Source: Onthophagus taurus (lineage: Eukaryota; Arthropoda; Insecta; Coleoptera; Scarabaeidae). Taken from it: a stretch of 64,000 bases of DNA. Below the pieces are notes generated by a model, which worked only from the letters and a program-made list of their open reading frames with translations, ran no database searches and had not been told where the DNA came from. The translations under genes and the position numbers were made by a program. Every line of letters starts with the position of its first letter. Position 1 is the stretch's first letter. Of this stretch, positions 38,301-47,790 are shown piece after piece. Where the stretch lies: NCBI RefSeq assembly GCF_036711975.1, contig NW_027248941.1, forward strand, positions 1,054,001-1,118,000, read 5' to 3'.

Positions 38301-41300
38301 CTATATTAAATTCTCTTTAAAACGAGCCCAAACTCGGTCAAGTTATCTTAAAAGACAACAAACTTCCGGTTGTCACTTTTTTGAGGTTATGTCAAAATTA
38401 AATGTTGGATATCTCGGGTGTTTTTTAACATAATCGGGGCGTGTTTGGACTCGATTTTAAGGATTTTTAATTCTCCACCCGATTATGAATAAAAAAAGAA
38501 CCTAACCTCACTTTGTAAAAGTCAAATTGATATTGTTTGATATTAATCGTCTTTTTTCATTGAATTATCCGCCATTTTGTCTTTATTTTGACAGAATTTA
38601 ATTAAACCAACATCGTATTCGTAATCTATATTAAATTCTCTTTAAAACGAACCCAAACTCGGTCGAGTTATCTTAAAAGATAACAAACTTCCGGTTGTCA
38701 CTTTTTTGAGGTTATGTCAAAATTAAATGTTGGATATCTCGGGTGTTTTTTAGGATAATTAGGTCGTGTTTGGACTCGATTTTAAGGATTTTTAATTCTC
38801 CACCCGATTATGAACAAAAAAAGAACCTAACCTCACTTTGTAAACGTCAAATTGATATTGTTTGATATTAATCGTCTCTTTTTTCATTGAATTATCCGCC
38901 ATTTTGTCTTTATTTTGACAGAATTTAATTAAACCAACATCGTATTCGTAATCTATATTAAATTCTCTTTAAAACGAGCCCAAACTCGGTCGAGTTATCT
39001 TAAAAGATAACAAACTTCCGGTTGTCACTTTTTTGAGGTTATGTCAAAATTAAATGTTGGATATCTCGGGTGTTTTTAAAGATAATTGGGTCGTGTTTGG
39101 ACTCGATTTTAAGGATTTTTAATTCTCCACCCGATTATGAATAAAAAACGAACCTAACCTCACTTTGTAAACGTCAAATTGATATTGTTTGATTTTTTTC
39201 GCCATCTTGATTAATAATATTAATTAAATGATAATAAAATTCTTTATTTCTAGATCTAAAAATATCCGGCGAATTTAATTTTGTTGAAATCGATTCATTT
39301 TTCTTAAATCATCTTCCATTTTGTTTTTATTACTATCGAATTTGATTAATCCAACATCGTATTCGTAATCTACATTAAATTCCCTTTAAAATGAGCCTAA
39401 ACTCGGTCGAGTTATCTTAAAAAACAACATACACCACCAACTTCCGGTTGTCACTTTTTTAGGTTATGTCAAAATTAAATGTGGGATATCTCGGATGTTT
39501 TTTAACATAATTGGGTCGTGTTTGGACTCAAATTAAAGGATTTTTAATTTCCCACGTGATTATGCACAAAGATAAAACCTAACCTCATTTTGTAAACGTC
39601 AAATTAATTTTATTTGTTATTATCTGCCGTTTTAACGCAACGTTTTGTTTTTATTTGTATTTATTGGCTTATTTTTTTAGTAAACGTCAAATTATTTATT
39701 GCCAACCGTAAAAAAACAAAAAAATTTCATTGAAATTGGATAATACCAACCCAATTTTTTTTTTTTTAATAATTAGTACCAACCTGTTCAGCAGCTGATG
39801 GGAATTTATTTAAAATCGCTTGCGCCGCTTTATTATTCCTAAAAGTTAATGCACTCGCAAACGGGCTCAATCCTGATTTATCCCTCAAATTTAAATCGAT
39901 TTCGGGGACTCTCAATAATAACTCGATGATTGAATCATGATGATTTTCAATGGCGTAATGTAGCGGGGTTTTATTTTTTAAATCGCGACTATTTACGTTG
40001 GCTCCGTGTTCCGCTAAGGTTTGCACGACTGGTTCTAACCCCCATTGACAACATAAATGCAAAGGGGAAGCGTTATCTTTCGCCTCATCGCCCCCTTCGC
40101 CGTTTGGACCAGGTTTTCTTGGTGAATTCAAATCACACCCGGCTTGGATTAAAAAAATCGCCGCGGGTTCTTTATTTTCATCAATCGCGCGATGTAGCAG
40201 CGTTTGTCGGCAATTATCTGGACCAGCTCCCCAACAATCAGTATCAGCACCGTGTTGGACTAAAACGCTTGCAATATCATCTTGCCCCGAATCCAAAGCA
40301 GCCCATAAAGCGCAATTTCCAAGTCGATCAGGGGCTGATGTATCAACACCGCGAGTACAAAGCGCATCAACGACGTCTCCTAATCGGCAGTGAATTGCTA
40401 ATTGAAGTGGGGTTTCATACTCGGTCGTTCTGTAATTAAAATAAATATTAAAAAAGAACAAATAAAGCGTTAAAACTTACTTCGCGTTCATATCTGCTCC
40501 TAATTCCAATAAAAATAAAGCAATTTCTGAGTCTTCTTTCAAAATGGCTTGATGCAACAAAGTAAAATCTTTTCCATTTCTCACATTGACATCAGCCCCT
40601 CCTTTAATTAAGATGGGGACCAAATTCTTTTTCCCCAAATTGAGGGCGTAACTCACGGGGGCGTCACCTTCGCAATCTCGTAAATTAAAATTAACTTTTT
40701 CGGTATCCCCCACGTTTTTATTAAACTCAATAAACGCCTTGATACATCTTTCTGAGTTACTATCGATGGCGTAATGCAAAGGGGATCGATTCACATCAAA
40801 GGTGACCAAATTCGCGTTCGCCCCAAGCTTTAAAACTTTATCAATGAATTGGGGACAATCGTTTAAACACGCCGTATGCAACAAAGTCTCCCCAAATTTA
40901 TTTTTGTGGTTAATATTTGAGGTTTTTTCCAACAAAAACATTGCTGTTTTTTCGGCTTTTTCGATTAATAAGATTTGGAGGAGATCGTCGTCGTTGTCTG
41001 AGCGATCCAAATCGAGTTTAGCCCCTTTTTCTAATAATTGTAAAGCGTATGAGTCGCGAGAATCTTGCCCTGCTTCGTATTTTCTGAGGGCGTAATAAAG
41101 CGGGGTTTTATTTTGATCGTTTAACACGTTTAAATCAAGGTTTTCTTGGTGGAGGAGAACGTCGAAAACGTTTCGGTTATCCGAAATGATTGCAATGTGT
41201 AATGCGGTGCTAAAATAATTCAATTAAAATTAAAATTTGGGGTTATGTTGTATTCTTTTAAATTTACTTACAATCCTTGCCGATTTCGCGCGTTTATATT

Positions 41301-44300
41301 CACGTTTCTATTGATTAATTTCTCCGCTATTTTCAAGGAATTCTTCATTAAGTGCGAACCGGCTAAAAGGTGTAATGCGGAATCATTTTCTGATCTAAAA
41401 TTTAAAAAATTTTATTTAAAAAATGACTAAATTAGTTAAAATTTGATTTAGAAGTACCTTGTTGTTAAAGTTGCGTCGCAATTACTGTGTAATAAGAATA
41501 AAGCTGAGAAATCGTCGTCGTTTTTGATGGCTCGGTGTAAAAGGGTGTCTCCGGAAGGATCTCTAATGTTGACGTCGGCGTTGTGCTGGATTAAAGTTGT
41601 TGCGATGCTTTCGTTTTTTGCTTTTAACGCTAAATCTAATGGTAAATCGTTGTTGGGGCCCCATAGATTCACGATATCCGATAACTTAAAAATAAAGAGG
41701 AAAAATAATTAATTTAATTTTATAGATTCCTGTAATTTAATTTGACATTATAGAGGACGCTTTAATGCGAGGATTTCTATCAAAAAGGAGAATTAACCTT
41801 TAAACACGAAAAAAAAATCAGTTTTCGTAGATTATTCAACGTTGTTGAAATAGAAGTTTAATAAATACTTTAAAGTTACTTAAAAAGTATTATTTAGAAA
41901 AATTAAGTTGTTGCAGTATTTATTAATACATTTGATAGATGGCGCTTTAACGCAGATATTTCTGTCAAAATTGACAAAGGTAATAAATTAACCTCACAAG
42001 GAGAAAAAACTTTCAGTTTTCGTAGCTTATTCATCATTGTAGAAATAGAAGTCTATTTTTTTTTAAATAAATACTTTAAAGTTACTTAAAAAGTTTAATT
42101 TAAAAAAATTAAGTTGTTGCAATCTTTATTTATGGATATTTTTGATAGATGGCGCTTTTAGCGCGGAGATTTCTGTCAAAAGTGACAAAGGCGATAAGTT
42201 AACCTCAAAAGGAGAAAAAAACTTTCAGTTTTCAGTAGTTTGTTGAACGTTGTAGAAGTAGAAGTTTATTTTTTTTGAAATAAATACTTTAAAGTTACTT
42301 AACGAGTATGATTTAGAAAGACTAAGTTGTTGCAGTGAAAAATTAAATGTGTTACAAATCAATTTTCGACCGAATTATTAGTTAATTGGAGACCAATGAC
42401 CGAAAAACATTAAAGAGAGCCAAGAGAAATGAATCACTACCTACTTCTTTCTGTGATATTTATATCTAGTAAGAGATAACGCTTTTTTTATTTAATTTTT
42501 TTGGGTTATAATGTACAGAGTGCATAAAAAAGTAATTAAAATAAAAAATTGCGTCCTTATTTTACTTTCATTTCGCAAAAGGTCTTTTATAATACAAGGT
42601 TATTACACAACGACGTATTTTTTCGTGCCGTTTAACTTAGAAAGGATTGTGTTTATAATGGAAGTAAATTGCAAGTTATTGTAAGGTAAAAGGTGTATAA
42701 CGATTTTTCTTAATTTTGAGTAAATAATGCTGAAATTGAGGGCAATAACCCCCCCCCCCAGTAATTATAAAATCGATTAAAAAAGAGAAAATTTATTATT
42801 ACCTAAAAACGTTATTAAAAAAGTGTTTCAGGCGATAATTTATAAATTCCATTCGCGTCGTTTGGGGAATTGCGTGGGGGCCTTGAACGCAACCGTAAAT
42901 AGAACGTTTTTTTAATGTTTTTTCATTCTTATCGTGACCACAAATCGTCACGTTATTCTCCTATCGATACTTTTTATACGGTCAACGGAAATGTGACTCA
43001 ACATTTCCTTTAAAAATCGTTATTAATATATTAAAACATTCTTTTTGTCGTGGTTGTTAATTTTTAATCACATTTTTGACATTTTCACCTGTCATTAAAT
43101 TATTTTATGTCAATTGACCTAATATACAAAATCCCTAATAATGTTTCAAAATGAATTAATTAAAATTTATTGAATTACTTTTTTTTATGTTTATCCCGTA
43201 CCAACGCCATCAAATGTTATGAGTGCTCGCAAGTTCGCACCGCGCAAGATGGTGCAAAAACCCGGCTTTGTTCGCATTTCGATTTTTCGGAAGCGTACAT
43301 TGTCGATTGTGAATTCTCCACGATGTGCGAAAAAAGGTTTTCATCGGTTAAAATCACAGGTGATTAATCAATTAATTGTCTTAATTAACCTTAATAAATT
43401 AATTTTCAATTTTAGGACAAATTAATGTCACATCGAGAGGCTGTGCAAAACAAAAATACGAGTACCAAAAATATAACAGGGCCGAACAGCGTTGGCACGG
43501 AGAGGTTGAAGTGCAAGAACCTTACGAGGAAGGTTGCATTACAATCGATAATAAAGGTTTGAAGATATCGTATACAGAACATTGTTACTGCCGACGTCAT
43601 TTATGCAATTCAACGTTAAATCGAAACGTTTTCGGGGGGGTTTATTTTGTATCTGTGATAGCTTTCACCTCGATAGTGTTCAAATCATTTTTATCATAAC
43701 ATAAGTAAAAGACAATGAATAAATATTTTATGTACGTAAATTAAAAATAAATAAATGTCAATTTTTTGAGGTTATGTGTGTAATACAATTTTATAGTTTC
43801 CTGTAATTTAATTTGAGATTTCTGTCAAAACTAACAAAGGTGATACAAAGCAAAGATAAATTAACAATTAAAGAGGAAAAAACTCAGTTTTCGTAGTTTA
43901 TTGAACGTTGTTGAAGTAGAAGTTTATTTTTTTGAAATAAATTAAGTTGTTGATGTCTTTATTTATAGATATTTTTGATAGATGGCGCTTTAACGCGGAG
44001 ATTTTTGTCAAAAGTGATAAATTAATCTTAAAAGGAGAAAAACTGCGAGTTTTCGTAGTTTATTGAACGTTGTAGCAATAAAAGATTTTTTTTTTAAATA
44101 AATACTTTAAAATTACTTAAAAAGTATGAATTAAAGTTTTTGCAGTCTTTATTTATAAATTCTTTTGATAGATGGCGCTTTTAACGCGGAGATTTCCGTC
44201 AAAAGTCGATAAATTAATCTTAAAAGGAGAAAAAACTTTCAATTTTCGTAGTTTATTGAACGTTGTAGAAATAGAAATTTATTTATTTTAATAAATACTT

Positions 44301-45199
44301 TAAAATAACTTAATAGATTTATTATGTATGTAAATTAAAAAATAAATGTCAATTTTTTGAGGTTATGTTTGTATCATCTGTCACTTTAATCGAATTAATT
44401 AATAAAAATTGACTCACCTTCGACGAATTCTCCACCAAACACAAAAACACGACATCCTCCCTTTGTAACTTCACGGCTGCATGCAACGGAAGTTGCGATT
44501 TCGCCAACATCTTATAAAGTAATTGTCCGGACATGTGTTCGAAGTCGGAGGCGCCCAAATCGTCCCAAAACGTCGAAATCAACCCCGAACAATACTCCTT
44601 TAATCGATTCGCATCGCTCTCTTCGGCGTACGAATAAAATTTAACGCAATTCCTCACGTTTGCGTTTTTAATCAGAACCATTTCGCATCGTTTAACCAAA
44701 TCATATAGCTTAAATTTAAAAGCTTGTGCCATTAACTTAAGGGTTATCTCGTCGTCTTTTAATTCAACTTCATTTGTGTAAATAAATTTGAGGATATCCT
44801 CCGCGATTTCTTCCTCTAAATCGCTCCAATCGATTACCGATTTATCCGAAAGAAAATTATCATTCCACTCATCCGAACGAGACGCTAAAACTAATTTGTG
44901 CACGTTTAATTCGCGAGATTTTAGTTTCACTTTTAAATCACTGTAAATTTCCGATCTATACAAAGCTTTGATTTTATTTAATAAGCGATGGGCGAAAGTG
45001 TCGTCCGAATCGACGTTATCATCAAGTGAAGCCGACAATTTTTGATGTTTACTTTCTAAATCGTTGTGTCTCGTTTGAAGGAGCGAATATTCCTCTTTTA
45101 ATAGCTTTAGATGTTGCCGCAATTTGTTTACTTCCTCTTGGGCTGTAAGAAATGTTGCGATTATTGGATATACGATAATTATGAAGGTTAATTACTCAT
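32372..45199 (-). CDS. ANKFY1: ANKFY1 (Rabankyrin-5), BTB-ankyrin-FYVE protein
   Basis: Eleven phase-compatible exons: 45196-45199, 44418-45142, 41458-41684, 41272-41394, 40481-41209, 39784-40429, 37221-37438, 37021-37165, 36796-36963, 36618-36740 and 32372-32632; 1122 aa (human about 1169). ANKFY1 is a Rab5 effector that binds PI3P on early endosomes and macropinosomes. The start MTQEEVNKL resembles the vertebrate start and needs a 4-nt coding exon (ATGA/GTAATT). A coiled coil and a BTB domain follow (SDLKVKLKSRELNVHKLVLA), then about 20 ankyrin repeats (TLLHRAIDENKEPAAIFLI, TPLHYAIENH). The FYVE domain (aa 1037-1122) has RKHHCRHCG and RVCRICF and ends near the usual terminus. The 39784 donor (CAG/GTTGGT) is weak but phase-correct. 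AATAAA at 32173-32178. Introns carry several arrays and a nested gene. Confidence 0.95.
32735..32900. repeat. outlying reversed units of the 92-bp satellite
   Basis: Two units with GCCGAGGTCGCT and GCCGAGGTCGCTTGCGGGCG read as the reverse complement of the 35.45-36.57 kb array, including GTGTTGATCAAG-type flanks. They are separated from that array by a 2.5 kb block of DNA transposons. Confidence 0.8.
32895..34490. mobile_element. nested DNA-transposon remnants with terminal inverted repeats
   Basis: Two sets of inverted arms are visible. The outer pair lies at about 33015-33075 and 34405-34465 (CTATCGTCTTTTGTTTTT against AAAAACAAAAGAAGATAG). The inner pair lies at about 33481-33513 and 34147-34180 (ATGGTGTATTTGCGGAAAAT against ATTTTCCCCAAATACACCAT). 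Between the inner arms, near 33800-33990 on the minus strand, an uninterrupted stretch of about 50 codons (ISKEKVANMKKLLNRM) could be a decayed host-derived or transposase fragment. I cannot assign a superfamily. Confidence 0.55.
34495..35294 (+). mobile_element. hAT-type transposon relic
   Basis: An 18-bp perfect inverted repeat (CAACTGTCAGTACGATTT) at 34495-34512 and 35277-35294 encloses a plus-strand fragment of a hAT transposase C-terminal dimerisation region. CDVERLFSRYK is at about 34785-34823, and the frame resumes at 35099 with motif SFTEENL. A 265-bp MITE splits the coding stretch. The rest of the transposase is gone, so it is non-autonomous. It lies in the last intron of ANKFY1, in the opposite orientation. 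Confidence 0.75.
34826..35090. mobile_element. MITE with 28-bp TIRs and 8-bp target duplication
   Basis: Terminal inverted repeats of 28 bp (starting CTTTGATTATATATAATATG) at 34826-34853 and 35063-35090 are flanked by a perfect 8-bp direct repeat GTACAAAC at 34818-34825 and 35091-35098. An 8-bp duplication is the hallmark of hAT-type insertion. Removing the element and one duplication restores the hAT transposase reading frame. The interior has GCTTCTATATCTATCTC-type subrepeats and no coding capacity. Confidence 0.9.
35340..35440. mobile_element. partial copy of a dispersed foldback element
   Basis: The stretch TTGTTTTCTAGGAGAACAAG followed by AAATCGTATCGTTCCGTTAC and AAAAGTTCCGTGCCCTAAT matches one arm of the inner foldback at 55658-55802. 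Only one arm is clear here. Confidence 0.6.
35450..36570. repeat. 92-bp satellite in the last ANKFY1 intron
   Basis: Twelve units with GCAAGC/GACCTCGG junctions at 35521, 35611, 35704, 35797, 35889, 35982, 36075, 36167, 36259, 36352, 36444 and 36536 (90-93 bp). Each reads AATCAACTCTAGTGCCTCGG, CCGCAAGCGACCTCGGC, then TTTTGAGTATATGTGATAC. Copies are nearly identical. The array ends about 50 bp from the donor of the 36618-36740 exon. Confidence 0.9.
37439..38150. other. intron stretch, nothing recognised
   Basis: The upstream part of an ANKFY1 intron, with a TAGCGCCATCTATTG motif at about 37509. At about 37600-37790 there is an imperfect inverted repeat (ACGTTCCGACTGGTTGGGAA against TTCCAACTAGTTATAACGTT), perhaps a small foldback element. 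No coding signal is seen. Confidence 0.4.
38150..39640. repeat. 326-bp tandem repeat in an ANKFY1 intron
   Basis: Four units with TCCGCCATTTTGTC (TTCCATTTTG in the last) at 38243, 38568, 38895 and 39314; the first three are 325-327 bp apart and more than 90% alike by eye. Words shared with the 47.8-52.2 kb array are CGTGTTTGGACTCGATTTTA, AAGGATTTTT and AATCTATATTAAAT. GAGGTTATGTCAAAATT is in each unit. Confidence 0.85.
41740..42330. repeat. about 200-bp repeat, left block beside the nested Ly6 gene
   Basis: Repeated units carry TTTTGATAGATGGCGCTTT (AGATGGCGC at 41937 and 42147), then GAGATTTCTGTCAAAA, AGGAGAAAAAACTTTCAGTT and AAATACTTTAAAGTTACTTA. The matching right block is at 43795-44340. 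Confidence 0.8.
42429..43699 (+). CDS. Ly6/uPAR (three-finger) GPI-anchored protein, nested in ANKFY1 intron
   Basis: Insect Ly6 proteins are small secreted or GPI-anchored cell-surface proteins with roles in septate junctions and channel control. Candidate exon 1 (42429-42468) encodes a signal peptide, MNHYLLLSVIFIS, and ends at A/GTAAGA. Exon 2 (from about 43201 to 43359) starts near TNAIKCYEC. Exon 3 is 43416-43699. The mature part has ten cysteines, and its C-terminal HCYCRRHLCNS is the Ly6 signature. A hydrophobic tail (VYFVSVIAFTSIVF) suggests a GPI signal. No AG precedes exon 2 where the phase requires it: the sequence reads CCCGTA/CCAACGCC. This is a lost base, a non-canonical site or a disabled gene. 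The family member is not identified. Confidence 0.75.
43725..44370. repeat. right repeat block flanked by a direct duplication
   Basis: The same unit as at 41740-42330, with AGATGGCGC at 43980 and 44170. It is bounded by direct copies of a segment of about 45 bp (GTAAATTAAAAATAAA, AATGTCAATTTTTTGAGGTT) at about 43736-43775 and 44329-44365. The second copy lies close to the ANKFY1 donor at 44418. Confidence 0.75.
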
Positions 45200-45706
45200 T
45201 TTGATGCCGAGAAACCGTAACGGATGTTATTTAGAGGTGAAACATGAAAAATCGACGAAAACACTCCCAAAACTAGGCGTAAAAATACGCACATAACCTC
45301 ACTTATTAAACTGGATTAAAAACGAAAGTGGCGCCATCTTGTATTAATTTAAAATAAATAAATTAAATAAAATGGGTTTAAAATGTAAATTAATTTGTTA
45401 ATAAAAATCGAATTAATAAATAAATAAATAAATAAAGAACAGCGCCATCTTCAATTTGTTAATTAAATTAATTTCTAAATAAACAAAAAAAAATTAATTG
45501 ACATTGATTTATTTATAGAAACGTCTTTTTCAAAATCAAACAAGTCCTTTTCGAAATCATAAAATGTTATAATAATCGAAAAATTAATTAATTTATCTCG
45601 AAATCAAAATTTAATGTAGTAACTTCACACCAGAGATAACTTCACACCAACTCCCTCTAACATCTAACTAACTTCACAACGTCTTGAGCTGTCATTTCGG
45701 GAAAAA
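45200..45706. promoter_or_regulatory. head-to-head promoter region of ANKFY1 and UQCRC1
   Basis: The start codons of ANKFY1 (45199, minus) and UQCRC1 (45707, plus) are 507 bp apart and diverge, so both promoters must lie here. Two CTCF-core-like words are present: GTGGCGCCATCTTG near 45328 and CAGCGCCATCTTC near 45434. No TATA box is certain. Confidence 0.5.
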
Positions 45707-47478
45707 ATGGCGTCCTTTCTTAAGTTAACGAAATCGGCTGCGAAATTAACGAAAAATGGGGCCCTCACACAGGTATGTACTCGCGATTACTTTATTAACC
45801 GAACCTTTACAACGATAAGTACCAAAAATTCGCGATTTTTTTCGTCAAAATCGTTGATACTTATTACGTAAGAGATAAATTTGATTATTTCCTCGATTTT
45901 AGTTGAATAAGAACTTAAGAGGAGCCGCAACTGCCGCTAAAACCCAAGAAGTTTTATTGAACGTCCCGCCGACTCAAGTTACCTGTTTAGATAACGGTAA
46001 GTGAGGTTATGTTTTAAATGTGAGGTTATTTTTTTTATTATTTTAGGGATTAGAGTTGCAACGGAAGATTGGGGTTCACCAACAGCAACGGTTGGGATTT
46101 GGATTGATGCCGGGAGTCGGTATGAGAATACGAAAAATAATGGAGTGGCTCATTTTATGGAGCATATGGCGTTTAAGGTTAATTTTTGATACTAAAATGA
46201 TTAAATTATTAATTTTATTGCAAAATAGGGTACCGGGAAACGTTCTCAAAGCCAATTAGAGATTGAAATCGAAGATATGGGGGCTCAATTAAACGCTTAC
46301 ACAAGCAGAGAACAAACTGTTTATTACTCAAAGTGTTTGGCTAAAGATGTACCGAAAGCTTTGGAGATTTTATCTGATATTGTGCAATGTGCAAAATTGG
46401 GTGAGCAAGAAATTGAAAGGGAACGTGGGGTTATTTTGCGGGAGATGCAAGAGGTTGAGTCGAATCTACAAGAAGTCGTTTTTGATCATTTACATTCGGT
46501 TGCTTATCAAGGGACTCCTTTAGCGAATACTATTTTGGGGCCAACTGCTAATATTCGATCGATTAACTCCGGGGATCTTCGCCAATACTTAGATAATCAT
46601 TACAAAGCCAGCCGAATTGTTATTGCTGGTGCTGGAGGGGTCAAACACAACGAATTGGTCAATATGGTTAAAGAAAATTTTGGAAAAATAAGTAATTATA
46701 AAAGATTAATCAAAAAAATTAATTCTAATTCAATCTAATTTTAGATAATGAATATAAAGGGGAAGTTCCTTGTTTAACTCCATGTCGTTTCACCGGATCT
46801 GAAGTTAGAGTTCGCGATGATTCCCTTCCTTTGGCTCATATTGCATTGGCGGTTGAAGGAGCGGGTTGGACCGACCCTGATACTTTAACTTTAATGGTTG
46901 CGAGTACTTTATTGGGGGCTTGGGATCGTTCTCAAGCGTCGGGGAAACAAAACGCGACTAATTTGGCGAGGGCGAGCGCTGAAGGGGATTTATGCCATTC
47001 GTTTCAAAGTTTTAACACTTGTTATAAAGACACCGGGCTTTGGGGGATTTATTTCGTTTCTGATCCCTTGAAAATTGAGGATATGGTGTTCCATGTCCAA
47101 GAAGAATTGATGAGACTTTGTACTAGTCTCACTGATGGGGAAGTTGAGCGTGCTAAAGCTTTGTTAACAGCTAATACTTTGTTGCAATTAGATACAACAA
47201 CCGCCGTTTGTGAAGATATTGGTAAATTAATTATTAAAATTAAATTATTAATTAATTAATTAATGAAATTTTTAGGTCGTCAAATTTTATGTTATGGAAG
47301 GCGTATTCCCCCGCATGAATTGACTCATCGCATTGAATCGGTGACCGCGAAAAACGTCCGAGACGTTTGTTACAAGTACATTTACGATCGGTGCCCCGCT
47401 GTTGCTGCAGTTGGCCCGGTTGAGCAACTTCCCGACTACAACAGGATTCGTAGCGCCATGTATTGGCTCAGGCTATAA
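45707..47478 (+). CDS. UQCRC1: cytochrome b-c1 complex core subunit 1 / MPP-beta-like M16 peptidase
   Basis: Six exons in phase: 45707-45772, 45903-45996, 46047-46177, 46229-46691, 46745-47221 and 47276-47478; 477 aa, the usual length. Core 1 supports respiratory complex III in the inner mitochondrial membrane and is homologous to the mitochondrial processing peptidase beta subunit. The N-terminus ([18 protein letters not shown]) is a matrix-targeting type. The zinc motif is complete: H89-F-M-E92-H93, with E169 in [26 protein letters not shown] and [13 protein letters not shown] identify the UQCRC1/PMPCB group; the C-terminus is closer to UQCRC1. AATAAA near 47573. Human UQCRC1 has lost the first histidine, so this protein may also act as a peptidase (inference). 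Confidence 0.93.
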
Positions 47479-47790
47479 ATTTAACGAGGGGTTCCACTAG
47501 TTCAATTTGAAAATTTCAAACTTATACTATTATATTGTATGTGACACCATAATTATTATCTTTTTTTTTTTGAATAAATCCGTTTTTTCCTCTTCCCCAA
47601 GAAAGAAAATAATTAAATTCATTTTTTTTCTTTAAGTGTCTTTTTAATTATTTGTAAATAAAATAAAATTACGTTTTTATTTTGATTCGTTTTCTTAATT
47701 TCCATAAAAACCCATCGGAATAAATGTTTCTCTGAACTCTATTTGTAATAAAAAAATCATTTTTTTTGACATTTTACGTCAAGTTGATGT
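47479..47790. other. 3' UTR and intergenic stretch
   Basis: UQCRC1 3' UTR with AATAAA near 47573, then AT-rich sequence leading into the satellite. No gene is seen. Confidence 0.5.

Noticed and set aside
39930..40439. 169-codon plus-strand frame
   Set aside because: Antisense shadow of an ANKFY1 ankyrin exon; no splice or start support.
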